From Paenibacillus sp. FSL H7-0331 (GTDB lineage: Bacteria > Bacillota > Bacilli > Paenibacillales > NBRC-103111): a DNA stretch of 64,000 bases. The stretch is taken from positions 186,001 to 250,000 of the forward strand of contig NZ_MRTH01000011.1 in NCBI RefSeq assembly GCF_001956045.1, given 5' to 3'. Made by a program: the position numbers and the translations under genes. Every line of letters begins with the position of its first letter. Position 1 is the first letter of the stretch. Under the pieces are notes generated by a model. It made no database searches, had not been told where the DNA came from, and saw only the letters and a program-made list of their open reading frames with translations. Below, one piece after another: positions 43,203 through 52,690 of the stretch.

Positions 43203-43962
43203 AGAGGTCACATTTTCTTATGACAAAAAAAACGATCATCTGAAATCCGTGAGCAGCAGCATCGAGATCGGGAAAATCACCACGATTATCGGCACGAATG
43301 GATGCGGCAAGTCGACACTTCTTGGCATCATGTCCAATAACCATAAGCCCCGCAGCGGGAATGTGATTTTGGATGGCAAGTTCATTAACACGTACAAACC
43401 CAAGGAACTCGCCAGAAAACTTGCAGTTGTACATCAGCACAACGATGCTCCATCGGATTTAACTATTGAGAAGCTTGTCGGTTTTGGACGCCTGCCGCAT
43501 AAAAGCATGTTTGCTCCCCATTCAGGTGAGGATACTGAAGCAGTCTTGCAGGCGCTGACCCGCACTAACCTGCTAGCCAAAAGGAATTTGACCATTGATC
43601 AATTATCGGGCGGAGAAAGGCAGCGAGTATGGATAGCGATGTCGCTTGCGCAGAGCACACCTTTTTTGTTTCTCGATGAGCCAACGACCTATATGGATAT
43701 TTATTACCAATTTGAGGTTTTGAATTTAATTAAAAGTCTAAATGTAGATTACGGATTGACGATTGTCATGGTGCTGCATGATATTAACCAAGCAATCCGT
43801 TATAGTGACAGCATCATTGTGATGCAGAACGGACAAATTGTGATGAAAGGTTCACCAGCCGAGGTGATTTCCGTGGAGACGATCAAGCAAATATACGGAG
43901 TCGATGTTATTGTCAGAGAGGACACAGATGCCGGGTTGTATATGGTGCCGCTTGGCATTTAA
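43192..43962 (+). CDS. Heme ABC transporter ATPase
   Basis: 256 residues from ATG 43192, inside the end of isdF (11-base overlap). Walker A GTNGCGKST, signature LSGGERQRV, Walker B FLFLDEPTTYMD, His switch VLHDINQA. FecE/FhuC class. It is about as long as, but clearly different in sequence from, the - strand ATPase at 31221, so the island encodes two full importers rather than one split system. Confidence 0.92.
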   Translation: MDIKEVTFSYDKKNDHLKSVSSSIEIGKITTIIGTNGCGKSTLLGIMSNNHKPRSGNVILDGKFINTYKPKELARKLAVVHQHNDAPSDLTIEKLVGFGRLPHKSMFAPHSGEDTEAVLQALTRTNLLAKRNLTIDQLSGGERQRVWIAMSLAQSTPFLFLDEPTTYMDIYYQFEVLNLIKSLNVDYGLTIVMVLHDINQAIRYSDSIIVMQNGQIVMKGSPAEVISVETIKQIYGVDVIVREDTDAGLYMVPLGI

Positions 43963-43980
43963 GAAGGTGGCGCTGGAAAT

Positions 43981-44796
43981 ATGTACAAATCGGTTTATGT
44001 CTTGATGAGAACCGTAAGTGTTCACAGGGCACTGACTATACTGAGTTTGGGCATGTTTGTTTTTTGCCTGTTCGCGCTGGGTCGTATCTTTCTCGGCTAT
44101 CAGCAGCAAGAAGAGCTGGCTGCACAGGCCAGACAAATTTACTACCAGCAAGTCGTTACGAACCGCGAAACGTTGGAGGATACTCGTATTGAAGCAACTG
44201 CAAAGGATGTGTCTGTTCCCGAGACTCGTCCTGCTTTTCGCGGCTTGCTGGATGTGAACACGGATACTGTAGGTTGGTTGAACATAGCGGGGACATCGGT
44301 CGATGATCCGATCGTTCAGGCGCAGGACAACGATTATTATTTGGATCGTAATTATAAAAAAGAAGCTTCCAGATCAGGCAGCATTTTTATGGATTATCGC
44401 AATACCATAATGGCGAATGACATGAACACCATATTGTATGGACATCGGATGAAAAACGGCTCGATGTTTGGGGCTCTGAAGGCTTATGGAGACCGCGATT
44501 TTTTCGATAATCATCGTACATTTCGTTACGATACGTTGTACAAAAGCTATGATGTCGAGATTTTTTCCTTCTATTATACGACGACCGATTTCAATTATAT
44601 TGAAACAGCTTTTTCTGACGATACCGATTACTTGTCATTTTTGCACAGCATCCAGAACAAGTCGATATACCAAACGGATACCGTATTGAACGAACTGGAA
44701 CCGATTCTTACTTTATCTACCTGTGATTATACGCTGGATGCTGTCGAGGGTCGGCTAGTCATTCATGGTGTGCTGAGAGAACGAACCATTCATTAG
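43981..44796 (+). CDS. srtB: Class B sortase
   Basis: 271 residues, N-terminal membrane anchor at about 18-38 and an extracellular sortase domain. Catalytic residues: H155 (ILYGHRMKNG), C248 (LTLSTCDY) and R258 (EGRLVIHG). The TLSTCDY form is that of class B enzymes. Its only evident substrate in the window is the IsdC-like protein with NPQTGD, as in other isd loci where SrtB anchors IsdC within peptidoglycan. ATG 43981 after AAGGTGG, 18 bases after the ATPase gene. Confidence 0.94.
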   Translation: MYKSVYVLMRTVSVHRALTILSLGMFVFCLFALGRIFLGYQQQEELAAQARQIYYQQVVTNRETLEDTRIEATAKDVSVPETRPAFRGLLDVNTDTVGWLNIAGTSVDDPIVQAQDNDYYLDRNYKKEASRSGSIFMDYRNTIMANDMNTILYGHRMKNGSMFGALKAYGDRDFFDNHRTFRYDTLYKSYDVEIFSFYYTTTDFNYIETAFSDDTDYLSFLHSIQNKSIYQTDTVLNELEPILTLSTCDYTLDAVEGRLVIHGVLRERTIH

Positions 44797-44814
44797 TTTT
44801 GAGGAGTGTTAACG

Positions 44815-45969
44815 ATGAGTCATTCAATTAAAAAGATTATGTGTGGGATGTGTTTGGCATCGCTGTTGGCGATGGCACTACCTGTTGCGGGCTTGCCCGA
44901 TTCAATTTCGTACGATAAAGCATTTGCTGCTGAGGTCGGTACAGGTGCAATAAAAGACGGAAGCTATAAGATCTCATATATGATTAAGAAATTTGGTACG
45001 GAACAGGCATCAGTGATGCAGGACTATGTGATAACACCAGGAACCTTAACAGTCGCTGGCGGTAAATATTACATGACGGTGACGTTGAAGCAGGGAAAAC
45101 AAATTACCGCATTCAAAGTCGAGCATAACGGGACGCTGAAAGATGCGGAGATTGTCGGAACGAACGAAGCTAAGAATACAAGGGATGTGCGATTCGAGGT
45201 TACTGATCTAACCAAAAAGCTGAAGGCATGGGTAAAAATCGATTGGGCCGAGGTCAACTATTTTCATGAATACGACATTGAGATTTCCATTGACAAAGAC
45301 AGCGCCAAGCTGATTGAAGGGGGCTCCGCTCCTTCATCTAAAGCAGATACTCCTGCTGGCTCAACTCCTATTGAACAGAAGCCCGTAGTTGATACCAACG
45401 TAAAAGCAAAGGATAGTGAACAAGCTGTGACTAAACCAGCTTTAAGCGATATTAACGGCCATTGGGCTCAGACTGCGATCGAACAGGCGGTAGCACAAGG
45501 GATTGTGAGCGGCTATGAGGATGGATCGTTCCATCCTGATGGGGAAATCAGCCGATCCGAGTTTGCTGTGCTGCTCGGCCGTGCTCTGAAGCTGGAAGGG
45601 AAAAAAGCGGAGCTCTCGTTCTCGGATCGCGCCCAAATTCCAGATTGGTCCCGGTCTTATCTGGAGCAGGCAGTCGGAGCGGGTATTATCGGCAGCTATG
45701 AGGATAATACGTTTCGACCTAACCGCAATATTGTCCGTTCGGAAATTGCCGTTATGATCGTTCGTGCACTCGGATTGCAGCGTGATACCAGCCAGAAGCT
45801 GGGTTTTGCCGATGAAGGAGATATTCCACAATGGGCATATGCGGAGGTTGCTGCCGCGTCCAGCAAAGGAATTATTAGCGGACGGGGCAATAATCTGTAT
45901 GCACCCAACGCAGGAGCAACCCGTGCAGAAGCTGTTGCACTCTTGTTAGCACTCAGCAAGCTAAAATAA
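44815..45969 (+). CDS. NEAT-SLH heme-binding S-layer protein (BslK-like)
   Basis: 384 residues from ATG 44815 after GAGGAG. Signal peptide to about 39 (KAFAA). One NEAT domain at about 46-165 with full heme ligands S66-x4-Y71 and Y149/Y153 (YFHEY). A Ser/Pro-rich linker, then three SLH domains (about 211-255, 272-320, 335-384). The NEAT domain is very close to NEAT6 of the giant protein (shared SVMQDYVITPG and KIDWAE-NYFHEYD), and the SLH blocks are close too, indicating duplication. B. anthracis BslK has the same architecture and passes heme to IsdC. Last gene of the operon. Confidence 0.92.
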   Translation: MSHSIKKIMCGMCLASLLAMALPVAGLPDSISYDKAFAAEVGTGAIKDGSYKISYMIKKFGTEQASVMQDYVITPGTLTVAGGKYYMTVTLKQGKQITAFKVEHNGTLKDAEIVGTNEAKNTRDVRFEVTDLTKKLKAWVKIDWAEVNYFHEYDIEISIDKDSAKLIEGGSAPSSKADTPAGSTPIEQKPVVDTNVKAKDSEQAVTKPALSDINGHWAQTAIEQAVAQGIVSGYEDGSFHPDGEISRSEFAVLLGRALKLEGKKAELSFSDRAQIPDWSRSYLEQAVGAGIIGSYEDNTFRPNRNIVRSEIAVMIVRALGLQRDTSQKLGFADEGDIPQWAYAEVAAASSKGIISGRGNNLYAPNAGATRAEAVALLLALSKLK

Positions 45970-46009
45970 ATCCCCTCCAGTGTCCAACGTCTGTTTCAAC
46001 AGGTACTAA

Positions 46010-46052
46010 AAAAGCCATGTTTTTCTACATATTGTAGAAAAACATGGCTTTT
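46010..46052. terminator. Bidirectional terminator ending the heme operon
   Basis: Perfect 20-pair stem from AAAAGCCATG... to ...CATGGCTTTT with a TAT loop, A-run on the left and T-run on the right. It serves the NEAT-SLH gene (+) and the small - strand gene. Confidence 0.93.
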
Positions 46053-46064
46053 ATTCGGGTTGAT

Positions 46065-46205
46065 TTAATTTTCGTGTTTTTCGATCCGATTGATGGAAAG
46101 CAGTGAGTTGGTATCTGACATAAAATTGTAAAATTCTTCTTCTGTTTCAAAGAGATACGTTTGATCTTCTGTCACAACAGTGAATAATGCATCTTCATTT
46201 AGCAT
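46065..46205 (-). CDS. Small hypothetical protein, 46 residues
   Basis: 46 residues from ATG 46205, with GGGGAGGTG nine bases upstream; the frame extends further upstream but without RBS. Acidic, soluble, rich in Glu/Asp/Asn (MLNEDALFTVVTEDQTYLF, then ETEEEFYNFMSDTNSLLS). No motif, signal peptide or membrane segment. The strong RBS and tight fit before a bidirectional terminator argue that it is real. It is divergent from the globin sensor, 217 bases away. Function unknown. Confidence 0.55.
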   Translation of the reverse strand: MLNEDALFTVVTEDQTYLFETEEEFYNFMSDTNSLLSINRIEKHEN

Positions 46206-46345
46206 CGTTCTCACACCTCCCCTGCCATAATTTACTATATGACGATTTATCGTGGTTGATGTCCTGATTATATTACTTAATCTATATTCAGAACATTCAA
46301 ACAATTATTTGCACTGCCGATGCTGGGAGCATTTTCAAATCTAGA

Positions 46346-46377
46346 TTGCATCCGCTCTAGTAAATCTTATATACTAG
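46346..46377 (+). promoter_or_regulatory. Promoter with overlapping palindrome upstream of globin sensor
   Basis: TTGCAT at 46346-46351, 18 bp spacer, TATACT at 46370-46375. A perfect inverted repeat CTAGTA (46357-46362) / TACTAG (46372-46377), centres 15 bp apart, covers the -10. It looks like a repressor operator; the regulator is unknown. Confidence 0.5.
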
Positions 46378-46422
46378 TGTAAGTTTGAAAGGGTATCTTT
46401 CATGATTTCAGGAGGTATGTGC

Positions 46423-47421
46423 ATGATTCACGTTGACGAGAGAAGAAGGAAACAGCTTGCCTATACGGGTATCACAGAGAACGACTTGACTTTTTTGAAA
46501 AGTCAAAATGAACATTTTCAGGCAATTGTCGAAATTGTCGTCGATAAGCTGTATGATCAAGTGAATCTACAACCGGAGCTAGTTAAAATAATTAATGCCA
46601 ACAGCACGATTGAGCGCCTCAAGCAAACGCAGAGATGGTACTTTTTATCGATGGTAGAAGGGGTTATTGACACAGAATTTATTGAGAAAAGAATACATAT
46701 TGGTAAGATTCACTCCCGCATTGGATTAACGACCGACTGGTATTTGGGTACTTATATGCTTTATCTTGATATTGCTGTGAGTAATTTTAAAATCGTCGCT
46801 CCTGACAATTGGATGCAGATCATATTGTCCCTCTCCAAGATGTTTAACTTTGATTCCCAGCTCGTCCTGGAAGCTTACGAAGCCGATGAAAAGCAGAAAA
46901 TACAAGAATTATCCAACGATAGGCAAGCAACAATTGTTAAGGTGAATAAGGCAGTCCAGGAGCTTGCTACGATGATCGTAGAGCTGAGCGAAAGCAGCTT
47001 GTCCGTATCGAACTCGGCTAATTTGAGTGCAGAGATTCAAGATCATGCATTGAACAAGGTTGAGCAGCTTCAGGTTAAAATTGGCGAAATTCATTCGGTA
47101 GGCAACTTACTTCAGGAGGTTTCCGATCAGACCCATTTGCTCGGGCTTAACGCCGCTATCGAGGCAGCTCATGCCGGGGACCATGGAAAAGGGTTTGGCG
47201 TGGTGGCCAATGAGATTCGCAAGCTTGCAGCACATTCCAAGGACTCGCTGGATTTGATCAAAGGGACCTTGGAGGATATATCCACAGTGTTAAATGAAGT
47301 CATGCACGATACCCAGCAAACGTCGGCTCAGGCGCGCGATCAGGCGGCGGTTTCCGAGGAATTAAACTCGTTTGTCAATATGATCGAAGCGGTGACACTT
47401 GAGCTGGAGAATGGGATATAA
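46423..47421 (+). CDS. Globin-coupled sensor with MCP signalling domain (HemAT-like)
   Basis: 332 residues from ATG 46423, seven bases after GGAGG. Residues 1-170 are a sensor globin; the proximal heme ligand is H97 in [13 protein letters not shown]. The C-terminal part is a chemoreceptor signalling hairpin ([36 protein letters not shown]), which docks CheA/CheW. There are no transmembrane helices. It is about 100 residues shorter than B. subtilis HemAT, with a reduced coiled coil. It senses oxygen or another gas through heme. Its position next to the heme-uptake island is suggestive but could be chance. Confidence 0.88.
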   Translation: MIHVDERRRKQLAYTGITENDLTFLKSQNEHFQAIVEIVVDKLYDQVNLQPELVKIINANSTIERLKQTQRWYFLSMVEGVIDTEFIEKRIHIGKIHSRIGLTTDWYLGTYMLYLDIAVSNFKIVAPDNWMQIILSLSKMFNFDSQLVLEAYEADEKQKIQELSNDRQATIVKVNKAVQELATMIVELSESSLSVSNSANLSAEIQDHALNKVEQLQVKIGEIHSVGNLLQEVSDQTHLLGLNAAIEAAHAGDHGKGFGVVANEIRKLAAHSKDSLDLIKGTLEDISTVLNEVMHDTQQTSAQARDQAAVSEELNSFVNMIEAVTLELENGI

Positions 47422-47426
47422 TGAAA

Positions 47427-47456
47427 AAGCCAACCTTCACAGGCTGGCTTTTTTTT
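47427..47456 (+). terminator. Terminator after the globin sensor
   Basis: Stem AAGCCAACCT with AGGCTGGCTT (one mismatch), short loop, followed by T-run to 47456. Confidence 0.8.
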
Positions 47457-47458
47457 AG

Positions 47459-47503
47459 AGATAAGGATTATAGGTTTTCAGCGAAGCTGAACGATTCTTA
47501 TCT
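47459..47503 (+). repeat. Structured inverted repeat before the type III RM genes
   Basis: Outer arms AGATAAG (47459-47465) and CTTATCT (47497-47503) enclose a smaller hairpin with CAGC-GAA-GCTG. It starts three bases after the preceding terminator and about 100 bases before mod. It might be a 5' leader structure or a trace of the insertion boundary of the RM cassette. Confidence 0.35.
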
Positions 47504-47602
47504 CGCAAGAAAAGCTACATTATAACACGAATGTATCATTATGACTTCGAGAAGATTTCAATAATAAGCTTTTGTTATATTATACAAGCGAGGAGGGTAA
47601 CT

Positions 47603-49465
47603 ATGGATAAGCTTACGATGAAGTCACAGGGTACTGATCAAATAAATACGAATGCCATCGCACTACTGTTTCCGAATGTCATGACTGAAGTCAAGGGTGA
47701 AGATGGCAAACTTAGGCGTGTGATAGATTTTGATCTGTTAAAACAGGAGCTGTCACCCCACATTGTTGAAGGCGAGAAAGAGCGTTATCAGCTAACCTGG
47801 CCTGGTAAGAAAGAGGCAATTCTTCAGGCCAATCAACCGGTTGAGAAAACACTTCGTCCGATTCAAGCGGATAGTTCAAATTGGAACAATACCCATAATA
47901 TGTATATCGAGGGTGACAATCTGGATGTATTGAAGCTCCTGCAGGAATCGTATTTGAACAAAATCAAGTGCATATATATAGATCCTCCTTATAATACAGG
48001 AAACGATTTTATTTATAGAGATGATTACAGCCAGACGGTCGAGCAGTATGCCGAGGCATCTGGTCAAGTTAATGGTGAAGGGCTTCGGTATTTTCACAAT
48101 ACAGAGTCTAACGGAAGATTCCATAGCGACTGGCTTACGATGATTTATCCAAGATTAAAGCTTGCCAGAAATTTGTTAAATGAACAGGGTGTAATCTTTA
48201 TATCGGTAGATGATCATGAAGTGGATAATTTGAAAAAGGTGTGCGATGAACTATTCGGAGAAATGAATTTTATTGAACAGCTTGTATGGAAACGTCGAGC
48301 GACACCTCCCAATGATCGGATTATCGGTAGAAATCATGAATATATCGTCGTGTATGCCAAAAATGCGAGTCAGGTGCAATTATACTTGCAGCCTCGTTCC
48401 GAGGAACTGAATGCCAGATATCGCAATCCGGATCATGACCCCAGGGGGCGGTGGGTCGCTTCGGATTTAAGTGCGAACGGCAAGGGCGGAAGACTTGTAG
48501 AAAGCTGTATATATCCTATCCTCCATCCACAGACCGGAGAGGGCTTTATGCCGCCGGCTAACAAGTGCTGGTTGTACAATAAAGAAAAGATGGATGAGCT
48601 GCTGGCTGACGGGAGAATTGGTTTTAGAGAAAATTCAGGTGCGCCTTATTTGAAAAGATATTTGTCGGAGGTTAGAGACGGTGTAACGCTGCCTACCATT
48701 ATTGAAAATGGAGGTTTTTCATTCGATTCGGCCAAAGAATTGAAGGCACTTTTTGACAAAGACACGTTCGAGTTCCCCAAGCCTACCTCTTTGCTAAAAA
48801 TTTTGTTGAAAACGGGAACGATCGATGACGATATCGTACTTGATTTTTTCTCGGGTTCGGCCTCAACAGCGGATGCGGTCATGCAGCTGAATGCAGAGGA
48901 TGGGGGGAATCGCAAATATATTTTGGTGCAGCTCCCAGAACCTTGTGCGGATCGCAGCGAGGCTCGGCGTGCTGGCTATGAGACGATATGTGACATTGGG
49001 AAAGAACGAATACGTAGAGCTGCCCGTAAAATTAAAGTAGAAACCGATGCTGAAATCGATTATGGATTTCGTGTATATCGGATCGATTCTTCCAATATGA
49101 AAGAGGTTTATTACGTGCCGGAGCAGTTGGAACAGCAGTTTGTGCTTGAGCTGGAATCCAATATCAAGGAAGATCGTTCAAACGAGGATTTGCTGATTCA
49201 GGTGATGCTTGAATTAGGACTGGAGCTGTCTCTGCCAATGGTAATCAAGGAGATCGAGGGTAGGCAGGTGTATGTGGTCGCTGGAAATTCGCTCGTCTGC
49301 TGTTTTGAGGAACGGATTACACGGAACGTGATGAAGGAAATTGCTAAAGAGAAGCCAATTCGGGCCGTATTTCGCGACAGCTCGTTTGCAAGTGATGCTG
49401 ATCGGATTCATGTCGAGGAAATGTTCAAATCTCTATCCGCGGGCACCGAGATTAAAGTCATATAG
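47603..49465 (+). CDS. mod: Type III restriction-modification methyltransferase subunit Mod
   Basis: 620 residues from ATG 47603 after AGGAGG. Beta-class amino-methyltransferase order: catalytic DPPYNTG at 127-133 comes first and the SAM-binding FFSGSAST-type motif at about 413-420 later, with a target-recognition domain in between (about 250-390). IDPPYNTGNDFIYRDDY and SVDDHEVDNLKK are typical of EcoP15I-like Mod. It methylates adenine in an asymmetric site and gives the complex its specificity. It pairs with res, 15 bases downstream. The recognition site cannot be read from sequence. Confidence 0.93.
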   Translation: MDKLTMKSQGTDQINTNAIALLFPNVMTEVKGEDGKLRRVIDFDLLKQELSPHIVEGEKERYQLTWPGKKEAILQANQPVEKTLRPIQADSSNWNNTHNMYIEGDNLDVLKLLQESYLNKIKCIYIDPPYNTGNDFIYRDDYSQTVEQYAEASGQVNGEGLRYFHNTESNGRFHSDWLTMIYPRLKLARNLLNEQGVIFISVDDHEVDNLKKVCDELFGEMNFIEQLVWKRRATPPNDRIIGRNHEYIVVYAKNASQVQLYLQPRSEELNARYRNPDHDPRGRWVASDLSANGKGGRLVESCIYPILHPQTGEGFMPPANKCWLYNKEKMDELLADGRIGFRENSGAPYLKRYLSEVRDGVTLPTIIENGGFSFDSAKELKALFDKDTFEFPKPTSLLKILLKTGTIDDDIVLDFFSGSASTADAVMQLNAEDGGNRKYILVQLPEPCADRSEARRAGYETICDIGKERIRRAARKIKVETDAEIDYGFRVYRIDSSNMKEVYYVPEQLEQQFVLELESNIKEDRSNEDLLIQVMLELGLELSLPMVIKEIEGRQVYVVAGNSLVCCFEERITRNVMKEIAKEKPIRAVFRDSSFASDADRIHVEEMFKSLSAGTEIKVI

Positions 49466-49480
49466 GCAGGTGAGTGAAGC

Positions 49481-52400
49481 GTGAAGCTTAAGTTCAAACA
49501 TCAGCAATTCCAGACGGATGCTGTACAGTGTGTGGTAGACTGTTTTGATGGACAGCCGATCGTTGTGTCCCGATTTACCTTGGATCCGGGAAAACAGCCT
49601 GCGATCGAGCAGATGATGTGGGAGACCCAAGCTACCCCGTATACAGGAATTAAAAATAATCAGATCGAGCTGATGCCTCCGCAGGTTCTGGCCAATATCC
49701 AAAAAGTGCAGATTCATCGCGGTCTCAAGCCCTCAGGTAAGCTTGAAGGTCAATACAATCTGACGATTGAGATGGAGACGGGTACAGGTAAAACGTATAC
49801 CTACATCAAATCGATGTTTGAGCTTAATAAAAAGTATGGCTGGAGCAAGTTCATTATCGTCATTCCCTCAATAGCGATTCGCGAGGGTGTATTTAAAACA
49901 TTCCAGCTTACGGAAGATCATTTTATGGCTGAGTACGGGAAAAAGGCCCGCTATTTTATATACAACTCCAGGCAGCTTCACCAAATCGAAAGCTTTGCGA
50001 GTGATCCCGGTATCAATGTGATGATTATTAATTCGCAAGCTTTCGCTGCAAGGGGGAAGGATGCGAGAAGAATTCATATGGAGCTCGACGAGTTCCAATC
50101 CAGGAGACCGATAGACGTTATAGCCTCAACCCATCCGATACTGATCATCGACGAGCCACAATCAGTCGAAGGGGAAAAGACAAAGGAAGGGTTGAAGGAA
50201 TTTAAGCCGCTGTTTACGGTGAGATATTCGGCAACTCATCGGAAGGATCAGGAATTTAACAAAATCTATCGTTTGGATGCGTTGGATGCTTATAACAGAA
50301 AGCTTGTCAAAAAAATCAACGTCAAAGGCATTTCCGTTAAAGGTATGGCCGGAACTGAAGCTTATGTGTATGTGGAAGGTCTGGATCTGAGTCACAAGCA
50401 GGCACCCGCTGTGAGGATAGAGTTGGAACAGAAAACCAAAACGGGCTCGAAGCGGGTAACTCGCAGGATGAAGGCTGGCGATGATCTTTACCGACTGTCC
50501 AACAACCTTGAAGTTTACAAAGGATACACCCTAACCGAGATCAACGGAGTCCGCAGCACAATTAGCTTTACGAACGGGATAACTCTGTCCGCAGGAGAGG
50601 TTCTGGGAGATATCGATGAATTGAGCTTCAGAAGAATCCAGATCCGTGAAACGATCAAATCCCATTTTGAAAAGGAACGGGTGCTGTTTCATCAGGGAAT
50701 TAAGGTGCTGTCTTTGTTTTTTATCGATGAGGTTGCCAAGTATCGTCAGTATGACTCGGATGGTAAGGAAGTCAGCGGCGCTTATATGCGGATTTTTGAA
50801 GAGGAATATTCTAACGTCATGAGTGATGAGGTTAAACATACGGATCAGCAGCTATATATCCAATATCTTGACAGCATTCGGGTGCAGCAGACGCATAAAG
50901 GCTACTTTTCGATTGATAAAAAAAGCAGCAGGTTCGTCGATTCCAAGGTAGCGGCTAGAGAAACCGATTCGGATGATGCCGATGCCTATGATCTCATTAT
51001 GAAGGATAAGGAAAGGCTCCTCAGTTTCAAGGAACCGACCCGGTTTATTTTTTCTCACTCAGCGCTCAAGGAAGGTTGGGACAATCCGAATGTGTTTCAA
51101 ATATGCACATTAAAGCACAGTGATTCCATGATGAAAAAACGCCAGGAGGTTGGCCGGGGCTTGAGGCTGTGCGTCAACCAATATGGTGATCGTATAGATG
51201 CTTCGATGCCAGGGATCGATGTTCATGATATCAATGTATTGACGATTGTCGCCAGTGAATCGTACGATTCGTTTGCCCGACAGCTTCAGAGTGAAATTGC
51301 CTCAATCCTGTCGGACAGGCCGCAGAAAGCAGATGTTTCATTTTTCCTCGGTCATTTATTGATTAATGATCTTGGTGAAACCCTGCAAATTGATGAATCA
51401 CTTGCCAAAAGGCTGAACAAATCATTCATCAGAAGTAACTACATCAATGATGACGATGAGCTTACCCACGATTATTATGAGGCTGCAGCGAATAAAATTG
51501 TTGTGCTTCCGGAAGAGTTTCATGCATTCCAGCAAGCTGTTATGGATTGGGTGGCGACGATTTATTCAGATCTCCCGGCCGATTGGATCAACAATGATCG
51601 CACAAACAATATCAAACAATTGCAGCTGAGTCCTAATTTCTATACACCAGAGTTTCAGGAGCTATGGAATCGAATTCGCTATAAGACCACGTATACGGTA
51701 AATTTTGATTCAGCAGAGCTTGTTCAGCAATGTGTGTATGAATTGGATACAAAGCTTACTGTTCCTGAGGCCTATTACCGGGTTGAGCATGGCGGGCTAG
51801 GAGCGATTCGCTCCAAAGAGCAGCTGCAGATAGGCGAGGGCTTTGAGCTTCACGAAACCTACACACAAACGGTTGAACCCCGCACTGCGTCACAGGTTAA
51901 ATATGATCTGATCGGTAAGCTCGTTAACGAAACAAGGCTGACCCGGAAAACGATTGTGAACATGATAAGGGGTATCCAGCCTGAGACGTTTCTTTTGTTC
52001 AGAAAAAATCCAGAGGCGTTTATAATCCGGGCATCAAGGCTGATCAATGAACAAAAGGCGACAGCAATTATTAAACAGATTACGTATGATGTAGTTAATG
52101 AAACCTTTGATTCCGCTATCTTCACGATGAATCCAAAGAGCGGACAAGCTGGTCTCAATGCAATGTCAGTGAATCGTCACATTTATGATTATATCGTTAC
52201 CGATTCGGAGATTGAAAAAAAGTTTGCCCAAGAGCTGGATGTCAGCAAGGAAGTTTGCGTCTTTGCCAAGCTGCCTAAAGGTTTTTTCATACCAACGCCT
52301 GTTGGCGATTACAATCCGGATTGGGCGATCGTGTTTAACAAAGGGGTGTCGAAGGTGATGTACCTGGTAGCCGAGACCAAGGGTTCCATGAGCTCTATGG

Positions 52401-52525
52401 ACATCAGAGGGACAGAGAATGCCAAGATCCAATGTGCCCGAAAACATTTTGAGAAGATTAATACCGCGCACTTCAAGTATGAGGTCGTTGATCATTATGA
52501 GATGCTGCTGGAGCTCATTAGATAA
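49481..52525 (+). CDS. res: Type III restriction enzyme subunit Res
   Basis: 1,014 residues from GTG 49481. SF2 helicase with Walker A GTGKT at 101-105 (MEMETGTGKTYTYIKS), DEAD-type box IIDEPQSVEG at about 222-231, motif III-like RYSATHRKD, and SALKEGWDNPNVFQI plus QEVGRGLRL (motif VI). The C-terminal endonuclease domain has a PD-(D/E)xK pattern: YNPDWAIV at about 944-951 and AETKGS at about 963-968. It looks intact, so with Mod it forms an active-looking type III system. No frameshift or phase-variable repeat tract is seen. Confidence 0.93.
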   Translation: MKLKFKHQQFQTDAVQCVVDCFDGQPIVVSRFTLDPGKQPAIEQMMWETQATPYTGIKNNQIELMPPQVLANIQKVQIHRGLKPSGKLEGQYNLTIEMETGTGKTYTYIKSMFELNKKYGWSKFIIVIPSIAIREGVFKTFQLTEDHFMAEYGKKARYFIYNSRQLHQIESFASDPGINVMIINSQAFAARGKDARRIHMELDEFQSRRPIDVIASTHPILIIDEPQSVEGEKTKEGLKEFKPLFTVRYSATHRKDQEFNKIYRLDALDAYNRKLVKKINVKGISVKGMAGTEAYVYVEGLDLSHKQAPAVRIELEQKTKTGSKRVTRRMKAGDDLYRLSNNLEVYKGYTLTEINGVRSTISFTNGITLSAGEVLGDIDELSFRRIQIRETIKSHFEKERVLFHQGIKVLSLFFIDEVAKYRQYDSDGKEVSGAYMRIFEEEYSNVMSDEVKHTDQQLYIQYLDSIRVQQTHKGYFSIDKKSSRFVDSKVAARETDSDDADAYDLIMKDKERLLSFKEPTRFIFSHSALKEGWDNPNVFQICTLKHSDSMMKKRQEVGRGLRLCVNQYGDRIDASMPGIDVHDINVLTIVASESYDSFARQLQSEIASILSDRPQKADVSFFLGHLLINDLGETLQIDESLAKRLNKSFIRSNYINDDDELTHDYYEAAANKIVVLPEEFHAFQQAVMDWVATIYSDLPADWINNDRTNNIKQLQLSPNFYTPEFQELWNRIRYKTTYTVNFDSAELVQQCVYELDTKLTVPEAYYRVEHGGLGAIRSKEQLQIGEGFELHETYTQTVEPRTASQVKYDLIGKLVNETRLTRKTIVNMIRGIQPETFLLFRKNPEAFIIRASRLINEQKATAIIKQITYDVVNETFDSAIFTMNPKSGQAGLNAMSVNRHIYDYIVTDSEIEKKFAQELDVSKEVCVFAKLPKGFFIPTPVGDYNPDWAIVFNKGVSKVMYLVAETKGSMSSMDIRGTENAKIQCARKHFEKINTAHFKYEVVDHYEMLLELIR

Positions 52526-52690
52526 GAAAAGCTTATAAAATAAAGACAGCTTAACCAACAAAAACTGAATACTATCATATAACTAACATCTCATTCACCT
52601 GTATCAGGGCGTGAGATGTTTTTCTATGTGAGGAACACCGTGAGTTTATGTGAGCTTTGACTGAAAAAAGAGTGCCCTTATTCCAAAAGT

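Noticed and set aside
36103..45969. Repetitive DNA of the NEAT/SLH genes as a CRISPR array or mobile repeat
   Set aside because: The repeats are long, diverged and in frame; they encode protein domains. No CRISPR array or cas gene is visible anywhere in the window.
47603..52525. Mod-Res pair as part of a BREX, DISARM or other larger defence system
   Set aside because: No accessory genes such as pglZ, brxC or drm-type genes are adjacent; the pair fits classic type III RM.
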